A stretch of 64,000 bases of DNA from CAVRIA01 sp963721115 (lineage in GTDB: Bacteria > Desulfobacterota > Binatia > HRBIN30 > CADEER01). This document shows positions 8,118 to 16,684 of this stretch, one piece after another. Location of the stretch: positions 558,001 through 622,000 of the forward strand of contig CAVRIA010000006.1 in assembly GCA_963721115.1 (NCBI GenBank), written 5' to 3'. The first letter of the stretch is position 1; every line of letters begins with the position of its first letter. Both the position numbers and the translations under genes were made by a program. The notes under the pieces are model-generated. The model ran no database searches and was not told the origin of the DNA. It worked only from the letters and a program-made list of their open reading frames with translations.

Positions 8118-8954
8118 ATGGCGTGGCAGCGGTTGATCGAGTTGCCCCCGCTGCCGGCGCTCGGCGCCGGGCAGACGATCGTCGATTCCCACTGTCATCT
8201 CGACATGACCGAGTTCTCGTCCGATCGCGACGCCGTGCTGGAGCGCGCCCGGGCGGCCGGCGTGGGCATGATGGTGACGATCGGCGCCGGCGGGCCCCTG
8301 GAGGCCAACGACGCAGCCATCGCTCTCGCCGAGGCGGACGAGCGGATCTTTGCCACGGTGGGGATACACCCACACGAGGCCTCGCTGGTCGACGACGGCG
8401 TCCTCGACACCATCCGCCGCCTGGCGCGGCACCGCAAGGTGGTGGCGATCGGCGAAACCGGCCTCGACTATCACTACGACAACTCCCCGCGGCCCGCCCA
8501 GCAGGAGGCCTTCCGCCGCTTCGTCGGTCTCGCTCGCGAGCTGTCCCTTCCACTGGTTATCCACCTTCGCGCGGCGGACGACGACGCGGTGCGCATCCTG
8601 CGGGAGGAGCGTGCCACCGAGGTGGGCGGGGTCATTCACTGCTTCTCGGGTGATGCCCACAGCGCGCGCTCATTCCTGGACCTGGGCTTCCACCTGTCCT
8701 TCAGCGGCATCGTTACCTTCAAAACGGCGGCTGCGCTGCGCGAAGCGGCGGCGCTGGTTCCCGCCGACCGGCTTCTCGTCGAGACCGATGCTCCGTTTCT
8801 TGCCCCTGTGCCGTATCGGGGGCGCCGCAACGAGCCGGCGCTCGTCGTGCAGACCGCAGCTCTCCTGGCGCACGTGCGCGGCGAATCGCTCGACGGCGTC
8901 GCGCGGAACACCCGCGAGAACACGTCCCGGCTGTTCAATCTCGCCCGCGGTTAG
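8118..8954 (+). CDS. tatD: TatD-family metal-dependent DNase
   Basis: A 278-aa TIM-barrel hydrolase. Metal ligands are visible: DSHCHLD (H25, H27), GETGLDY (Glu), VIHLR, VIHCFSG and ETDAPFLAP (Asp). Family members are 3'-5' exonucleases acting in DNA repair or turnover. About 18 N-terminal residues precede the usual 'DSHCHLD' start, so translation might begin a little later, but no better start is evident. It is the last gene of the tmk-holB-ricT-metG-tatD cluster and converges with a small gene on the other strand. Confidence 0.95.
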   Translation: MAWQRLIELPPLPALGAGQTIVDSHCHLDMTEFSSDRDAVLERARAAGVGMMVTIGAGGPLEANDAAIALAEADERIFATVGIHPHEASLVDDGVLDTIRRLARHRKVVAIGETGLDYHYDNSPRPAQQEAFRRFVGLARELSLPLVIHLRAADDDAVRILREERATEVGGVIHCFSGDAHSARSFLDLGFHLSFSGIVTFKTAAALREAAALVPADRLLVETDAPFLAPVPYRGRRNEPALVVQTAALLAHVRGESLDGVARNTRENTSRLFNLARG

Positions 8955-9144
8955 CCGAGGGCGGCAGTGCCAAGCGTCCAACAGAGCAGTGCGAGCAGCG
9001 CGATGCCGAGAACGAGGAGGGCCTCGAATGCTCCGATGCCTTCGGTCTGCTGCGGATCGCCGTTTCGACGATGGCGAAGAGCATCGATGCGGCGCCCGTC
9101 TGCGCCCCGAGCTCCGTGCTCCCGATGGTCCATCTTCCGTTCAC
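8951..9144 (-). CDS. Possible small membrane protein with a frame conflict
   Basis: Two overlapping frames each show part of a plausible protein. From the ATG at 9133 (GGAGGTG ribosome site about 8 bases upstream) the frame ends in a hydrophobic helix, FEALLVLGIALLALLCWTLG, near 8960-9020. In the N-terminal half a different frame (from GTG 9144; GSTELGAQTGAASMLFAIVE) has almost all codons ending in G or C, as real genes here do. A one-base indel would join them into about 60 residues with one or two membrane helices. It has no recognisable family and converges on tatD with a 4-base overlap. Confidence 0.4.
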
Positions 9145-9354
9145 CTCCCTCTGTGGAGGTAGGCGTTAATTTGGCCGTTAATTTTGTTAAATCCGGGCTC
9201 TCCTGGATTTTCGGGCCGCTCGCGCCGAATTCATGTCATGCCGGGGCCCGTATTCCTTCGGCGTAGGGGCGAGTCAGCCGGCATGCGTCGAAGTGCGGCC
9301 CGCTCCGACGCAGAATTGGCGTTTTCGGGACGTAGAACGCGTCGGAAGACCGAC
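9145..9354. other. Non-coding stretch between the hybrid kinase and a small gene
   Basis: About 210 bases without a supported gene. The part at 9160-9200 is AT-richer (ttaatttggc, ttaattttgt) and could hold the promoter of the small minus-strand gene. I see no clear hairpin with a T-run. Confidence 0.4.
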
Positions 9355-11859
9355 TCACGCCGCCTGAGGGCGCTGAGCGCGGAGCCGGCGCAGGACGTTG
9401 CGGACCTGGTCCTGTGTGCAAGGCTTGGCGAGGACTGGCTGCGCCGGAAGCTGCTGGCGGAGTCGGCTCTCGCTCCTCCACACGCCTCCGGTGACGAACA
9501 CCACGCGTTGCGCCAGCTCGGGATGGCTGCGCTCCAATTCGGCGTAGACGTCGGGCCCGGACAGATCGGGCAGCCGGACATCGAGAAAGATCCCGTCCCA
9601 GGCGGCCGTTGCCAGCATTTGCAGCGCCTCCCTGCCCGTCGACGCTCGAGACACCTCGAGCCCCTCCTTCGTCAGCATGGCCGCGATGGCCTCCGCCACC
9701 TCGGGGTCGTCGTCGACGAGGAGGATCCGCTCCAGTACCTCTTCTTCTCTTGGTGCGGCGATGGGCAGGAAGAGAGTGAAGGTGGTGCCCAAACCCTTCT
9801 CGCTCTGGACGCGAAGGTCTCCGCCGTGGGCTTGGGCGATCGCATAGCTCACGCTCAGCCCCAGCCCGGTGCCCTCCGGCTTGGTCGAGAAGAAGGGATC
9901 GAAGATGCGGGGCAAGGTCTCGCTGGCGATGCCCGGGCCGTCGTCGGTCACGCGCACGGCCAGACGGTCATCGACGCCCAGGACCTCGATGTGCAGATGG
10001 GCGCCGGCACCGCCGGCCATGGCCTGTAGAGCGTTGCCGAAGAGGTTGAGTAGAACCTGTTGCACCTGCTGCGGGTCCGCCTGGGCGCGGGGGAGGTCGA
10101 GGTCGAAATCAGTGCTCACCTTGACCCCTTGGCGGTCCAAGTCGTGCCGCACCAGGTCGAGCGTCTTGACGGTCAGCGCGGCCAGATCGAGGGGCTCCGG
10201 TCGGGGCGGGCGCGGGCGCGCAAAGCCGAGGACGCCCTGCACGATCTCGGCGATGCGCCCCGCCTGCGCGTCGACTCGCTCGAGAGCGGAGCGCAGCTCG
10301 ACCTCGCCGCGGGGGGCGGTGTTCTGCGTCTGTCCGAAGATCACTGCCAGAGCATTGTTGATCTCGTGGGCGATGCCGGCCGCCATCTCGCCCACGGCAG
10401 CCAGGCGGTCGGCGCGCTGCATCTGCGCCTGGAACGTCTTCTCCGCCGAGATGTCCTCCATGATCGCCACGGCGCCCTGCACGCGCCCATCGTCGCCGCG
10501 GATGAGGCTGACATTGAGCAGAATCGGGATCGCGACGCCGTTCTTGCCGTAGGCCACGGTCTCGCCTCGCCAGCTCCGGCGGTGCATCGTTTCCTGCACC
10601 TCCGGCAACCAGGCGCGATCCTCCCCCGCCAGGTCGGAGGCATCGCGACCGATGAGCTCTTCGCGCCGGTAGCCGAAGGTGCGCATGAAGGCGAGATTGG
10701 CGAACATTACTCGCCGGTTGGCGTCGGTGATCAGCACTGCCTCCTCGGTGCTCTCGACGGCCAGAACCAGGCGCCGGCTGTCCTCGATCAGGCGCGCACG
10801 CTCGAGCGCGACAGCCGTCTGTCGGGCAATCCCGTCGGCGATGGTGAGGTCGCGCTGGTTGAAGGGACGCCGGGCGCTGTCCCGGGCAAACTCCATGACG
10901 CCGTAGAAGCGGGCGCCGCTGAGCAAGGGGGCGATCAGCACCGCCGGTACGTTCGTGGCCGAGGAGCCCCCACCCTCTGGCGCCGGAACGACGGCGCAGT
11001 GGCCGAGGCGGCGCACCCACTCGAAGTCGTGCGCTTCCTCGGGAGAGAAGTGCAGGCCGGCGAAACGGCCGTCGATCGCTTTGCCTCCGCCCGAGGCGAC
11101 GACGCCCGTGTAGGTCCCGGTGTCCTCCGCCCACAGCGCCAGGCCGCACTCGTCGACATCGACGCTGTGGGGAGCGATCTCGACCACCTTCTCCAGAATC
11201 TCGTCGAGGCGGGTCAGCCGGCTCACCGCCTCACTCACCTTCAACAGTGCCTCGGCGACCGCGGTGGAGGTCGCTTCCTGCTCGAGGCGCCGCGGCGGGC
11301 GTCGCGGCGGCCCTTCCGCGAGCGACGTGGCCAGCCAGGCCATGGCCGCCGGCGCCCCGATCAGAAAGCCCAGCACGGCGACCTCCATGACCGTGGCCGC
11401 CGTATCGGTGGCGAGATGGGTCACCGGTAGCGCCGTTTCGACGATCGCCAGCATGGCGACGGTCGAGGCCAGGAGAACCCCCGCCGCGGCGACGCCGAAG
11501 ACCATCGCGTAGTGAAGAGCCTTCAGGGGGAAGAGCAGCAGCAGGGGGCTGGCCAGTCCGCCCGACGCCGCCACCGGGAGCGCGAGTGTCGCCACGTTGG
11601 CGGCGATATCCAGAGAGAACAGCGAGGTTGAAACGCTGCCGCGCCGCTCGCGAAGGGTGACGAGAAGATTGAGCAGGAAGTAGCCGACGAATGCCGCTTG
11701 CACCATCCAGCGAAAGGGAGTCGGCGACCAGAAGAACTCGTTGAAGAAGATCCAGGCGGCGAGCCCCTCGCCGGTGCGAACGATCAGGAGGGGAGCCGCG
11801 GCATGCGCGATTCGCTCGGCCGCGCCGGCCTCGCGTCCGCGCCAGCGCCCCCAATCCAT
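9355..11859 (-). CDS. Hybrid sensor histidine kinase (membrane-GAF-PAS-HisKA-HATPase-receiver)
   Basis: An 834-aa membrane sensor. Residues about 20-180 hold four to six hydrophobic segments. A GAF domain covers about 200-355, followed by a PAS domain (about 365-475, 'GYRREELIGRDASDL'). HisKA has the phospho-acceptor in GIAHEINNALAV (about 498). The HATPase_c domain shows DDGPGI and GTGLGLSVSYAI. A C-terminal receiver (about 710-830) has LLVDDDPE, an acceptor Asp in IFLDVRLPDLSG and AKPC for the Lys. The signal sensed is unknown. The phosphate could pass from His to the attached receiver, or to the stand-alone receiver at 3628-4047 (inference only). The ATG at 11859 is the start. Confidence 0.93.
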   Translation of the reverse strand: MDWGRWRGREAGAAERIAHAAAPLLIVRTGEGLAAWIFFNEFFWSPTPFRWMVQAAFVGYFLLNLLVTLRERRGSVSTSLFSLDIAANVATLALPVAASGGLASPLLLLFPLKALHYAMVFGVAAAGVLLASTVAMLAIVETALPVTHLATDTAATVMEVAVLGFLIGAPAAMAWLATSLAEGPPRRPPRRLEQEATSTAVAEALLKVSEAVSRLTRLDEILEKVVEIAPHSVDVDECGLALWAEDTGTYTGVVASGGGKAIDGRFAGLHFSPEEAHDFEWVRRLGHCAVVPAPEGGGSSATNVPAVLIAPLLSGARFYGVMEFARDSARRPFNQRDLTIADGIARQTAVALERARLIEDSRRLVLAVESTEEAVLITDANRRVMFANLAFMRTFGYRREELIGRDASDLAGEDRAWLPEVQETMHRRSWRGETVAYGKNGVAIPILLNVSLIRGDDGRVQGAVAIMEDISAEKTFQAQMQRADRLAAVGEMAAGIAHEINNALAVIFGQTQNTAPRGEVELRSALERVDAQAGRIAEIVQGVLGFARPRPPRPEPLDLAALTVKTLDLVRHDLDRQGVKVSTDFDLDLPRAQADPQQVQQVLLNLFGNALQAMAGGAGAHLHIEVLGVDDRLAVRVTDDGPGIASETLPRIFDPFFSTKPEGTGLGLSVSYAIAQAHGGDLRVQSEKGLGTTFTLFLPIAAPREEEVLERILLVDDDPEVAEAIAAMLTKEGLEVSRASTGREALQMLATAAWDGIFLDVRLPDLSGPDVYAELERSHPELAQRVVFVTGGVWRSESRLRQQLPAQPVLAKPCTQDQVRNVLRRLRAQRPQAA

Positions 11860-11905
11860 GGCTCAGCTTAGTGTCACGGCGATCATGGAGGCAAGCTGCG
11901 CGATC

Positions 11906-12412
11906 CTACTCTTTGCAGGGCTTGTAGCCCGGAGGCATCATGTAGAGCAGGTAATCCGCCGTTTGATCGGCGCTCATCGTGCGGTCGCCGAGCTCGACCT
12001 TGATGGGGGCGCCCTGCCGGTCACTGGTCGCGCCGAGCATCAACCGGAACATCCCGTCGTCGGTCGTGCGCGTGCGCATCGTCCACGAGTTTGGCAGCAG
12101 GAGCTTGACGAACTTGCCGGACAGGGGCTTGCCGTCCTTGTCCTTGATGTGGCCGAGGATCTGCAGGTCGTAACCGTAGGGAATGCGCGTGCCATAGTTG
12201 GAAACGACCAGGCACTGCCCGCAGGCGGCCGCATCGTCGTAGCCCTTCTCGACTCCCGTCTTGCAATCGCTTCCGGTCTTGGTGTCCCGGCAACTGTTGC
12301 AGTCGAGAATCGAGGCCAGCGTCTTTCCGTCCGGAGATAAGACCGCGTTCTGCGCTGCGTACGCGGGCGAAATCAGCAGACCGAAAGCGAGAAGAGAACC
12401 CATCCACCGCAT
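11906..12412 (-). CDS. Secreted Cys-containing protein of unknown function
   Basis: A 168-aa protein. I chose the ATG at 12412 because it starts a clean signal peptide (MRWMGSLLAFGLLISPAYA, cut before AQ) and has a G5 run about 9 bases upstream. Longer starts lack a ribosome site. The mature part has CNSC, a DCKTG-type loop, CGQC and a C-terminal CKE. In the middle 'LQILGHIKDKDGKPLSGKFVKLLL' resembles a carboxypeptidase-regulatory-like beta-sandwich. It is probably periplasmic or extracellular with disulphides. Divergent from the Sir2 gene, with which it shares the 12413-12536 promoter region. Confidence 0.7.
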   Translation of the reverse strand: MRWMGSLLAFGLLISPAYAAQNAVLSPDGKTLASILDCNSCRDTKTGSDCKTGVEKGYDDAAACGQCLVVSNYGTRIPYGYDLQILGHIKDKDGKPLSGKFVKLLLPNSWTMRTRTTDDGMFRLMLGATSDRQGAPIKVELGDRTMSADQTADYLLYMMPPGYKPCKE

Positions 12413-12536
12413 GAGAAATACCCCCAATCGAATGAAGAGCCGCGGCCTCATCGGGTCGATGGAGCGGCATTGAGAATGACGATGCCGGATTTTATACTGC
12501 ACGGACCCTGCGGACTCAACGTCCGGAGGCGAATCG

Positions 12537-13334
12537 ATGAGCGAATCCAACACTCTCCGCACGGCGATCGACCGGGCGGCGGCCCTCGTGGCCGGCGCGC
12601 GTTTCGTCGTGGGTATGACGGGTGCCGGGCTGTCGGTGGAGAGCGGGATTCCTCCGTTCCGCGGTCCCGGCGGGCTGTGGACCAAGCACGGCGAGCCGCC
12701 GATGAACGGCTATGAGCGTTTCCTGGCCGATCCGCGGCGTGCGTGGGAGGAGCGCCTCAGTCCGCGCGGCCCGCTCCGGGAGCTATGGGAGACTCTGCAG
12801 CGGGCGAGGCCGAATGCGGGGCATTTCGCCCTCGCCGACCTCGAGGCGTGCGGCGTATTGCGGTGTCTCATCACCCAGAACATCGACGACCTGCACCGCA
12901 GCGCCGGTAGTCGGCTGCTGGCGGAGATCCACGGCAACTACACGCTGGTGCGGTGCATCGCTTGCGGCGATCGCCTGCCGCGGGAGCGGGTGCCGCTGGA
13001 GAACCTGCCGCCGCACTGCGTTCGCTGTGGGGGCATTCTCAAGAGTGACACGGTGTCCTTCGGGGAACCGATACCAGCGGACGTGCTCGAGCGCTGCTTC
13101 GACGTTTCCGAGCAGTCCGACTGCATGATCGTCGCGGGCACCTCGGCGACCGTGTACCCGGCTGCGCAGTTTCCGTTGTCCGTGCTCGAACGCGGCGGCA
13201 ATCTGATCGAGGTCAACCTCTACGAGAGCGAGATCACGCGCTTGTGCGCGATCAGCATCCGCGCGCCCGCCGGCGAGGCGCTTCCGCTCTTGGTAGCGAG
13301 GATCAACGAACTGCGCACGGGCGGCGCCGGTTGA
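12537..13334 (+). CDS. cobB: Sir2-family NAD-dependent protein deacylase
   Basis: A 265-aa cytoplasmic sirtuin that removes acyl groups from lysines using NAD. Motifs in order: MTGAGLSVESGIPPFRG (NAD binding), TQNIDDLH, the catalytic His in EIHGNY, and two zinc pairs CIAC and CVRC. Then come GTSATVYPAA and the C-terminal NAD-binding 'EVNLYES'. The length is normal. It converges with the lipoprotein gene at 13337 with only 2 bases between, so their 3' ends are nearly abutting. Confidence 0.93.
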   Translation: MSESNTLRTAIDRAAALVAGARFVVGMTGAGLSVESGIPPFRGPGGLWTKHGEPPMNGYERFLADPRRAWEERLSPRGPLRELWETLQRARPNAGHFALADLEACGVLRCLITQNIDDLHRSAGSRLLAEIHGNYTLVRCIACGDRLPRERVPLENLPPHCVRCGGILKSDTVSFGEPIPADVLERCFDVSEQSDCMIVAGTSATVYPAAQFPLSVLERGGNLIEVNLYESEITRLCAISIRAPAGEALPLLVARINELRTGGAG

Positions 13335-13336
13335 GA

Positions 13337-14563
13337 TCACCGCCCCGTCGGCGGCGCCTCGATCGCCAGCGTCTCGGCCTCGATTGCCTGCGGCCGATCG
13401 ATGCTGGCCGTTCCGGTTACGGTGGCGAGGTCGCCGGGCCGAATGTCGCCACACTGGCAGGACGAAGACGTCGCGTCGCACGAGATGCGCGTGCGGCCGG
13501 TGAGTAACACCCGGAAGCGGCGCGGCGGCCGGTTGGAATCGTCGACCGTGACGAATGCCGCGGCGCAATGTGGCTGGACCACGCGGCCTGCCAACTCGAC
13601 GTGCCGAGGGGAGGTCTCGATCCGAACCACATCGGCGTCGATCCGTCCCGGTCTGGCGACGTGAATCTCGCCTTGCACCGCGATGCGATCGCCCACCCGG
13701 ATGTCCGGGCACGCGCAAGTGGTGGGCAGCGCGCCGAGGCATTGAACGTCGGTGCCCGGTGCGATCCGGACGAGCTGCTGAAACGGCGGATCGATGCGCG
13801 TATCGAGGATCAGGAGCAGGCCCCCGACGCAGTCGGTGCGGGAGACCTGCCCGCGCGTCTCGACGCTTCTCACCTGAGAGTCGGGTGCCGGCCCCCGCTG
13901 CGGCGCTAGGACCACCTGCAAGGCGGCGATCGTGAGGTCGCCGCGCAGCACGCCGTCGACGGCGACGCGGTCACCGGGCACGAGGTCCGAGCAGTCGAGC
14001 GGCTCGCCGCCTTGGCGTGCGATCTCGGTGTCGGTGAGGACGCGCACCAGGAACTGGCGCGTTCGCGCCGCCTCGCTCTCGTCGACGATGAGCAACTCGC
14101 CGCTACCGTCGGGGCCGCAATCGGCCGTCTGGATGCGGCCGAAGGCGTCGAATTGCTTCACCACCTCGGGTGTCACCCGGGTCGGAGCGGGGTTGTCGGG
14201 GCGGATCTCGATGTTCTCCAGCACCGTGGTGGATCCGACGGGGGCCTCCAGGGCAAACCGCCCGAGCTCCGCTCCGGACCGGGAATCGGCGAAGCGCAGA
14301 GTGATCGCGCCGGCGAAGTGGCCGCTGAGGTTGAAGTTGCCGTCCGTGTCGGTCGTCGTCGCGACGCTCGGCGCCCCGTCGAGGGCCACCTGCAGCGCAA
14401 AAGACAAGCCGTCCTGACTGGAGGAGCCGGTGCTGTCCGCGACGATGACGACGTTGCCCGTGACCGCCGAGATTCCACTGCCGACCACGCCGCCCTCGGA
14501 GGACGCGCAGGCGGCGAGAAGGATGGCGAGCAATGGCCACAGAAGGCGTCGTGTCGTGTTCAT
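13337..14563 (-). CDS. Lipoprotein with repeated DUF5666-like beta domains
   Basis: A 408-aa exported protein with a lipobox (LLAILLAAC, Cys19), so probably lipid-anchored. After a CnaB/carboxypeptidase-regulatory-like segment (about 35-125) come three repeats of the pattern 'VRxLxxTxIxC...xxLxPGDRVAVxGxxxxDxxIxA'. These resemble DUF5666 domains; the PGD core is seen in LVPGDRVAVDG, IRVGDRIAVQG and IRPGDLATVTG. Paired Cys such as CQCG and CACP sit in the loops. Function unknown. Its ATG overlaps the stop of the DUF6502 gene (4 bases), so the two are translationally coupled. Confidence 0.75.
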   Translation of the reverse strand: MNTTRRLLWPLLAILLAACASSEGGVVGSGISAVTGNVVIVADSTGSSSQDGLSFALQVALDGAPSVATTTDTDGNFNLSGHFAGAITLRFADSRSGAELGRFALEAPVGSTTVLENIEIRPDNPAPTRVTPEVVKQFDAFGRIQTADCGPDGSGELLIVDESEAARTRQFLVRVLTDTEIARQGGEPLDCSDLVPGDRVAVDGVLRGDLTIAALQVVLAPQRGPAPDSQVRSVETRGQVSRTDCVGGLLLILDTRIDPPFQQLVRIAPGTDVQCLGALPTTCACPDIRVGDRIAVQGEIHVARPGRIDADVVRIETSPRHVELAGRVVQPHCAAAFVTVDDSNRPPRRFRVLLTGRTRISCDATSSSCQCGDIRPGDLATVTGTASIDRPQAIEAETLAIEAPPTGR

Positions 14564-15451
14564 TTCTTCCTCCGGATGCGCCCGGGCGGAGCGGCCAACG
14601 GGCGGACGGCGTCATCGCCGGACGATGCTGCGGACGCATCCTCGTAGTAATAGATGCCGAGCGCCGCCCGGGTGCGGGGGCCCCCGGGGGCGTCGGGGTT
14701 GCGGTCGCGGTCGTACGAGGCGAGGAGGGCGTTGGCGCGGCGGGTGAACTCCTCTCCGAGGCGCCGCGCTTCGGATTCCAGGGCCGGCAGAGCATCCGCT
14801 CCGATGTTGTCGTAAACGACCTTGCGTTGAAGCCACGGGGAGTCGGTGTGCTCGATATTGTGCGCGATCGTCGAGAAGAGCTCCGCCGGTTCGGAGCCGA
14901 GAAGGGTCAGCTTTCCCTCCAGCTCGGCGGTGGGGATGTGCGCCTCGCTTCGCAGATCGATGTCGCCGTCGGGCAGCAACTCGGCGCTTCCGAGTCGCAG
15001 TAGCTCGTCGAGCACCGCTCGTACCGGAACGTGGACGCCGAACTCCCGCACCAGACGTGCGAAGCTCGGAGCGCGGCCGTCCCCCTCCTCGTATTGGAGC
15101 CGGCGCGGGACGCCGTCCGGCGTCGCATAGGGGGGCCCCGCCATCCAGCGCCCGATCACATGTGTGACCAGAGCGTCTTCGAGGTCCCTTCCTTCCGTCT
15201 CGGCGGCGACCTGCCTGCGCAACTGGGAGATGTCCTTTCGCGTCAGTCCGGTCACCAGAGCCAGGCGGCTGTCGGTCTGGCGCTTGAACGGGAGCGGAAA
15301 GTCGCGCTCTGCCACTTCGACGAAGAGTTGCTTCACGATCTGCTCGAACGCCGGGTACGACACTCCGTAGGTGAATCGTCTGCCGCACGAGTGGGCGCAT
15401 GAGGCGCCGGATGACGGCGACGAACTGAGCTTTGAGCTCGCGTGGCAACAT
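14560..15451 (-). CDS. DUF6502-family protein, one frameshift near the start
   Basis: The first frame from ATG 15451 gives MLPRELKAQFVAVIRRLMRP and LVRQTIH. One extra base at the GG of 15370-15371 (plus-strand coordinates) then throws it off. The next frame continues YGVSYPAFEQIVKQLFVEVAERDF and runs to 14560. Joined, the protein is about 296 aa and matches the DUF6502 pattern (an N-terminal winged-helix-like region with 'LVTGLTRKDI'). The biochemical role of the family is not known to me. It is coupled to the upstream-strand lipoprotein gene and probably in one operon with it. Confidence 0.75.
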
Positions 15452-15580
15452 GAACGGCCGACCCCCGACTCGGTGCTACGTCATCGAACCCCGCCGGGCA
15501 ATCGACGGGAGGGGGTCCCGTCGACCCGGCGGGGTTGTCGTCGATCCCGGCTGTCGGGGCAAACGCCAAGACCTCGGGAA

Positions 15581-16207
15581 CTACTGTGCCGTGCAGGCAA
15601 TCACACAGGCACCGGTCTGCTCTCGGCACGCTCTGATCGTGTCACCCAAGTCGCTTCGGCAGGGCTGGAGGCAGGTCTGGAGGGCGTCTCGAGCAGCGGC
15701 GCATTCCTCCGATTCGCGATCTGCGCTGCACGCTCGATGTGCCGCCTCGTGCTCCGCGCTGCATCCATCCGCACACGTGCGCGTATCGGCGCGGGCGGCG
15801 GCGAGACAGTCCCGCCCATCGGCCCGACACTGGCGCCCGCAATTGTCGCCCGTGTTCGGCAGGCAGGAGCGGACACAGGAGTGGCCGGCGCTGATACACG
15901 CCCGAATCGCCGGGCGTGAGGCCTCGCGGCAGGGCTTCAGACATACGGCCGCTGCTTGGCGGGTCGCGCTGCACTCGTCACTGGACGGATCCGCTTCGCA
16001 CGCCGTGCGCGCGGCATCGACCAGATCCGCGCAGGGCTCGGCACAGGCTCGAGCGTCGTCGTGGGCGGTTGCCTGACAGTCGCGCAGCGTCTGCCGGCAG
16101 TCGTTTGCGCAGGGGCGATCGATCCGCGGACCACGGTTCGGTGCTCCGGCGGCCAGTGCCGAGACGGGCAGCAGGAGCGCACAAATGAGGATGGCTCTTC
16201 CGACCAT
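15581..16207 (-). CDS. Secreted protein with two copies of a 12-cysteine domain
   Basis: A 208-aa protein with a signal peptide (MVGRAILICALLLPVSALAAG). The mature part contains 24 Cys in two halves. The spacing between consecutive Cys is identical in both: 3, 6, 10, 3, 10, 8, 9, 3, 10, 6, 3 residues. Conserved surroundings include 'RDC', 'C..PC' and 'IRAC'. The CX3C spacing and Ala-rich content suggest disulphide-stapled helical hairpins. I recognise no family. It is upstream of the DUF6502/lipoprotein pair on the same strand with a 129-base gap. Confidence 0.8.
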   Translation of the reverse strand: MVGRAILICALLLPVSALAAGAPNRGPRIDRPCANDCRQTLRDCQATAHDDARACAEPCADLVDAARTACEADPSSDECSATRQAAAVCLKPCREASRPAIRACISAGHSCVRSCLPNTGDNCGRQCRADGRDCLAAARADTRTCADGCSAEHEAAHRACSADRESEECAAARDALQTCLQPCRSDLGDTIRACREQTGACVIACTAQ

Positions 16208-16279
16208 TTTCCCTTCTCCTTTCCCTTTGTGGCGCCCGCACCCGACTCACTCGGATCCGCGCGCCGGTTGAACATGCAG

Positions 16280-16426
16280 TCAGGTCCCTGTTTCATTGCG
16301 TGACGGGTCGAGACGCTCGATGAGTTCGCGACAGAGCGGCTCGACGTTTGGGCACGCCCGGGTGGCCACGGCCGGGCTGGCGCCCATGATTGCGAGCAGT
16401 TGTAGGGTGAATTGGCGAATCAGCAT
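16280..16426 (-). CDS. Possible small protein of unknown function
   Basis: The C-terminal 48 codons read like a natural protein (MLIRQFTLQLLAIMGASPAV, then Cys, Glu and Leu-rich helices). The ATG at 16426 has GGAG about 7 bases upstream. A GTG at 16462 would add 12 residues. Frames further upstream look unstructured. A promoter candidate lies at 16518-16546 on the same strand. The remaining bases of the 16208-16684 gap hold the AT-rich promoter region and nothing else that I can support. Confidence 0.3.
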   Translation of the reverse strand: MLIRQFTLQLLAIMGASPAVATRACPNVEPLCRELIERLDPSRNETGT

Positions 16427-16517
16427 GGGAAGCTCCGGGAGTTCCTTTCCGTCGATCTCCACACGGAGGGATGGGGGCAGCAGGCAAATTATTGCTCGGA
16501 GAAGACATTTAGATGGG

Positions 16518-16546
16518 AAAATATACCCATTTAAATGATTTGACAA
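16518..16546 (-). promoter_or_regulatory. Candidate sigma-70-type promoter in an AT-rich island
   Basis: Reading the minus strand, TTGTCA is followed after 17 bases by TATTTT (or TATATT after 15). The surrounding 50 bases are strikingly AT-rich for this genome. It would drive the small gene at 16280-16426. The plus strand also shows TTGACA at 16540-16545 but no acceptable -10 box. Confidence 0.4.
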
Positions 16547-16684
16547 GCCATAAATCTGAAAAGACCGAGGGATCGTACGAGCGAATCGAATCAGTCCGAG
16601 AGTTGGGGTTGCTCGGCGATGTGTCGCTCGACTATGCACGCTGACGGCGGCGCAACAGCCGCCGCATGAGAGAAAGGAGCTGGG

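Noticed and set aside
9869..11512. Large plus-strand frames over the hybrid kinase gene
   Set aside because: Antisense to well-recognised kinase domains; composition is not protein-like.
16540..16568. Plus-strand promoter for the SDR gene (TTGACA)
   Set aside because: No acceptable -10 box at 15-19 bases; the same DNA fits a minus-strand promoter better.
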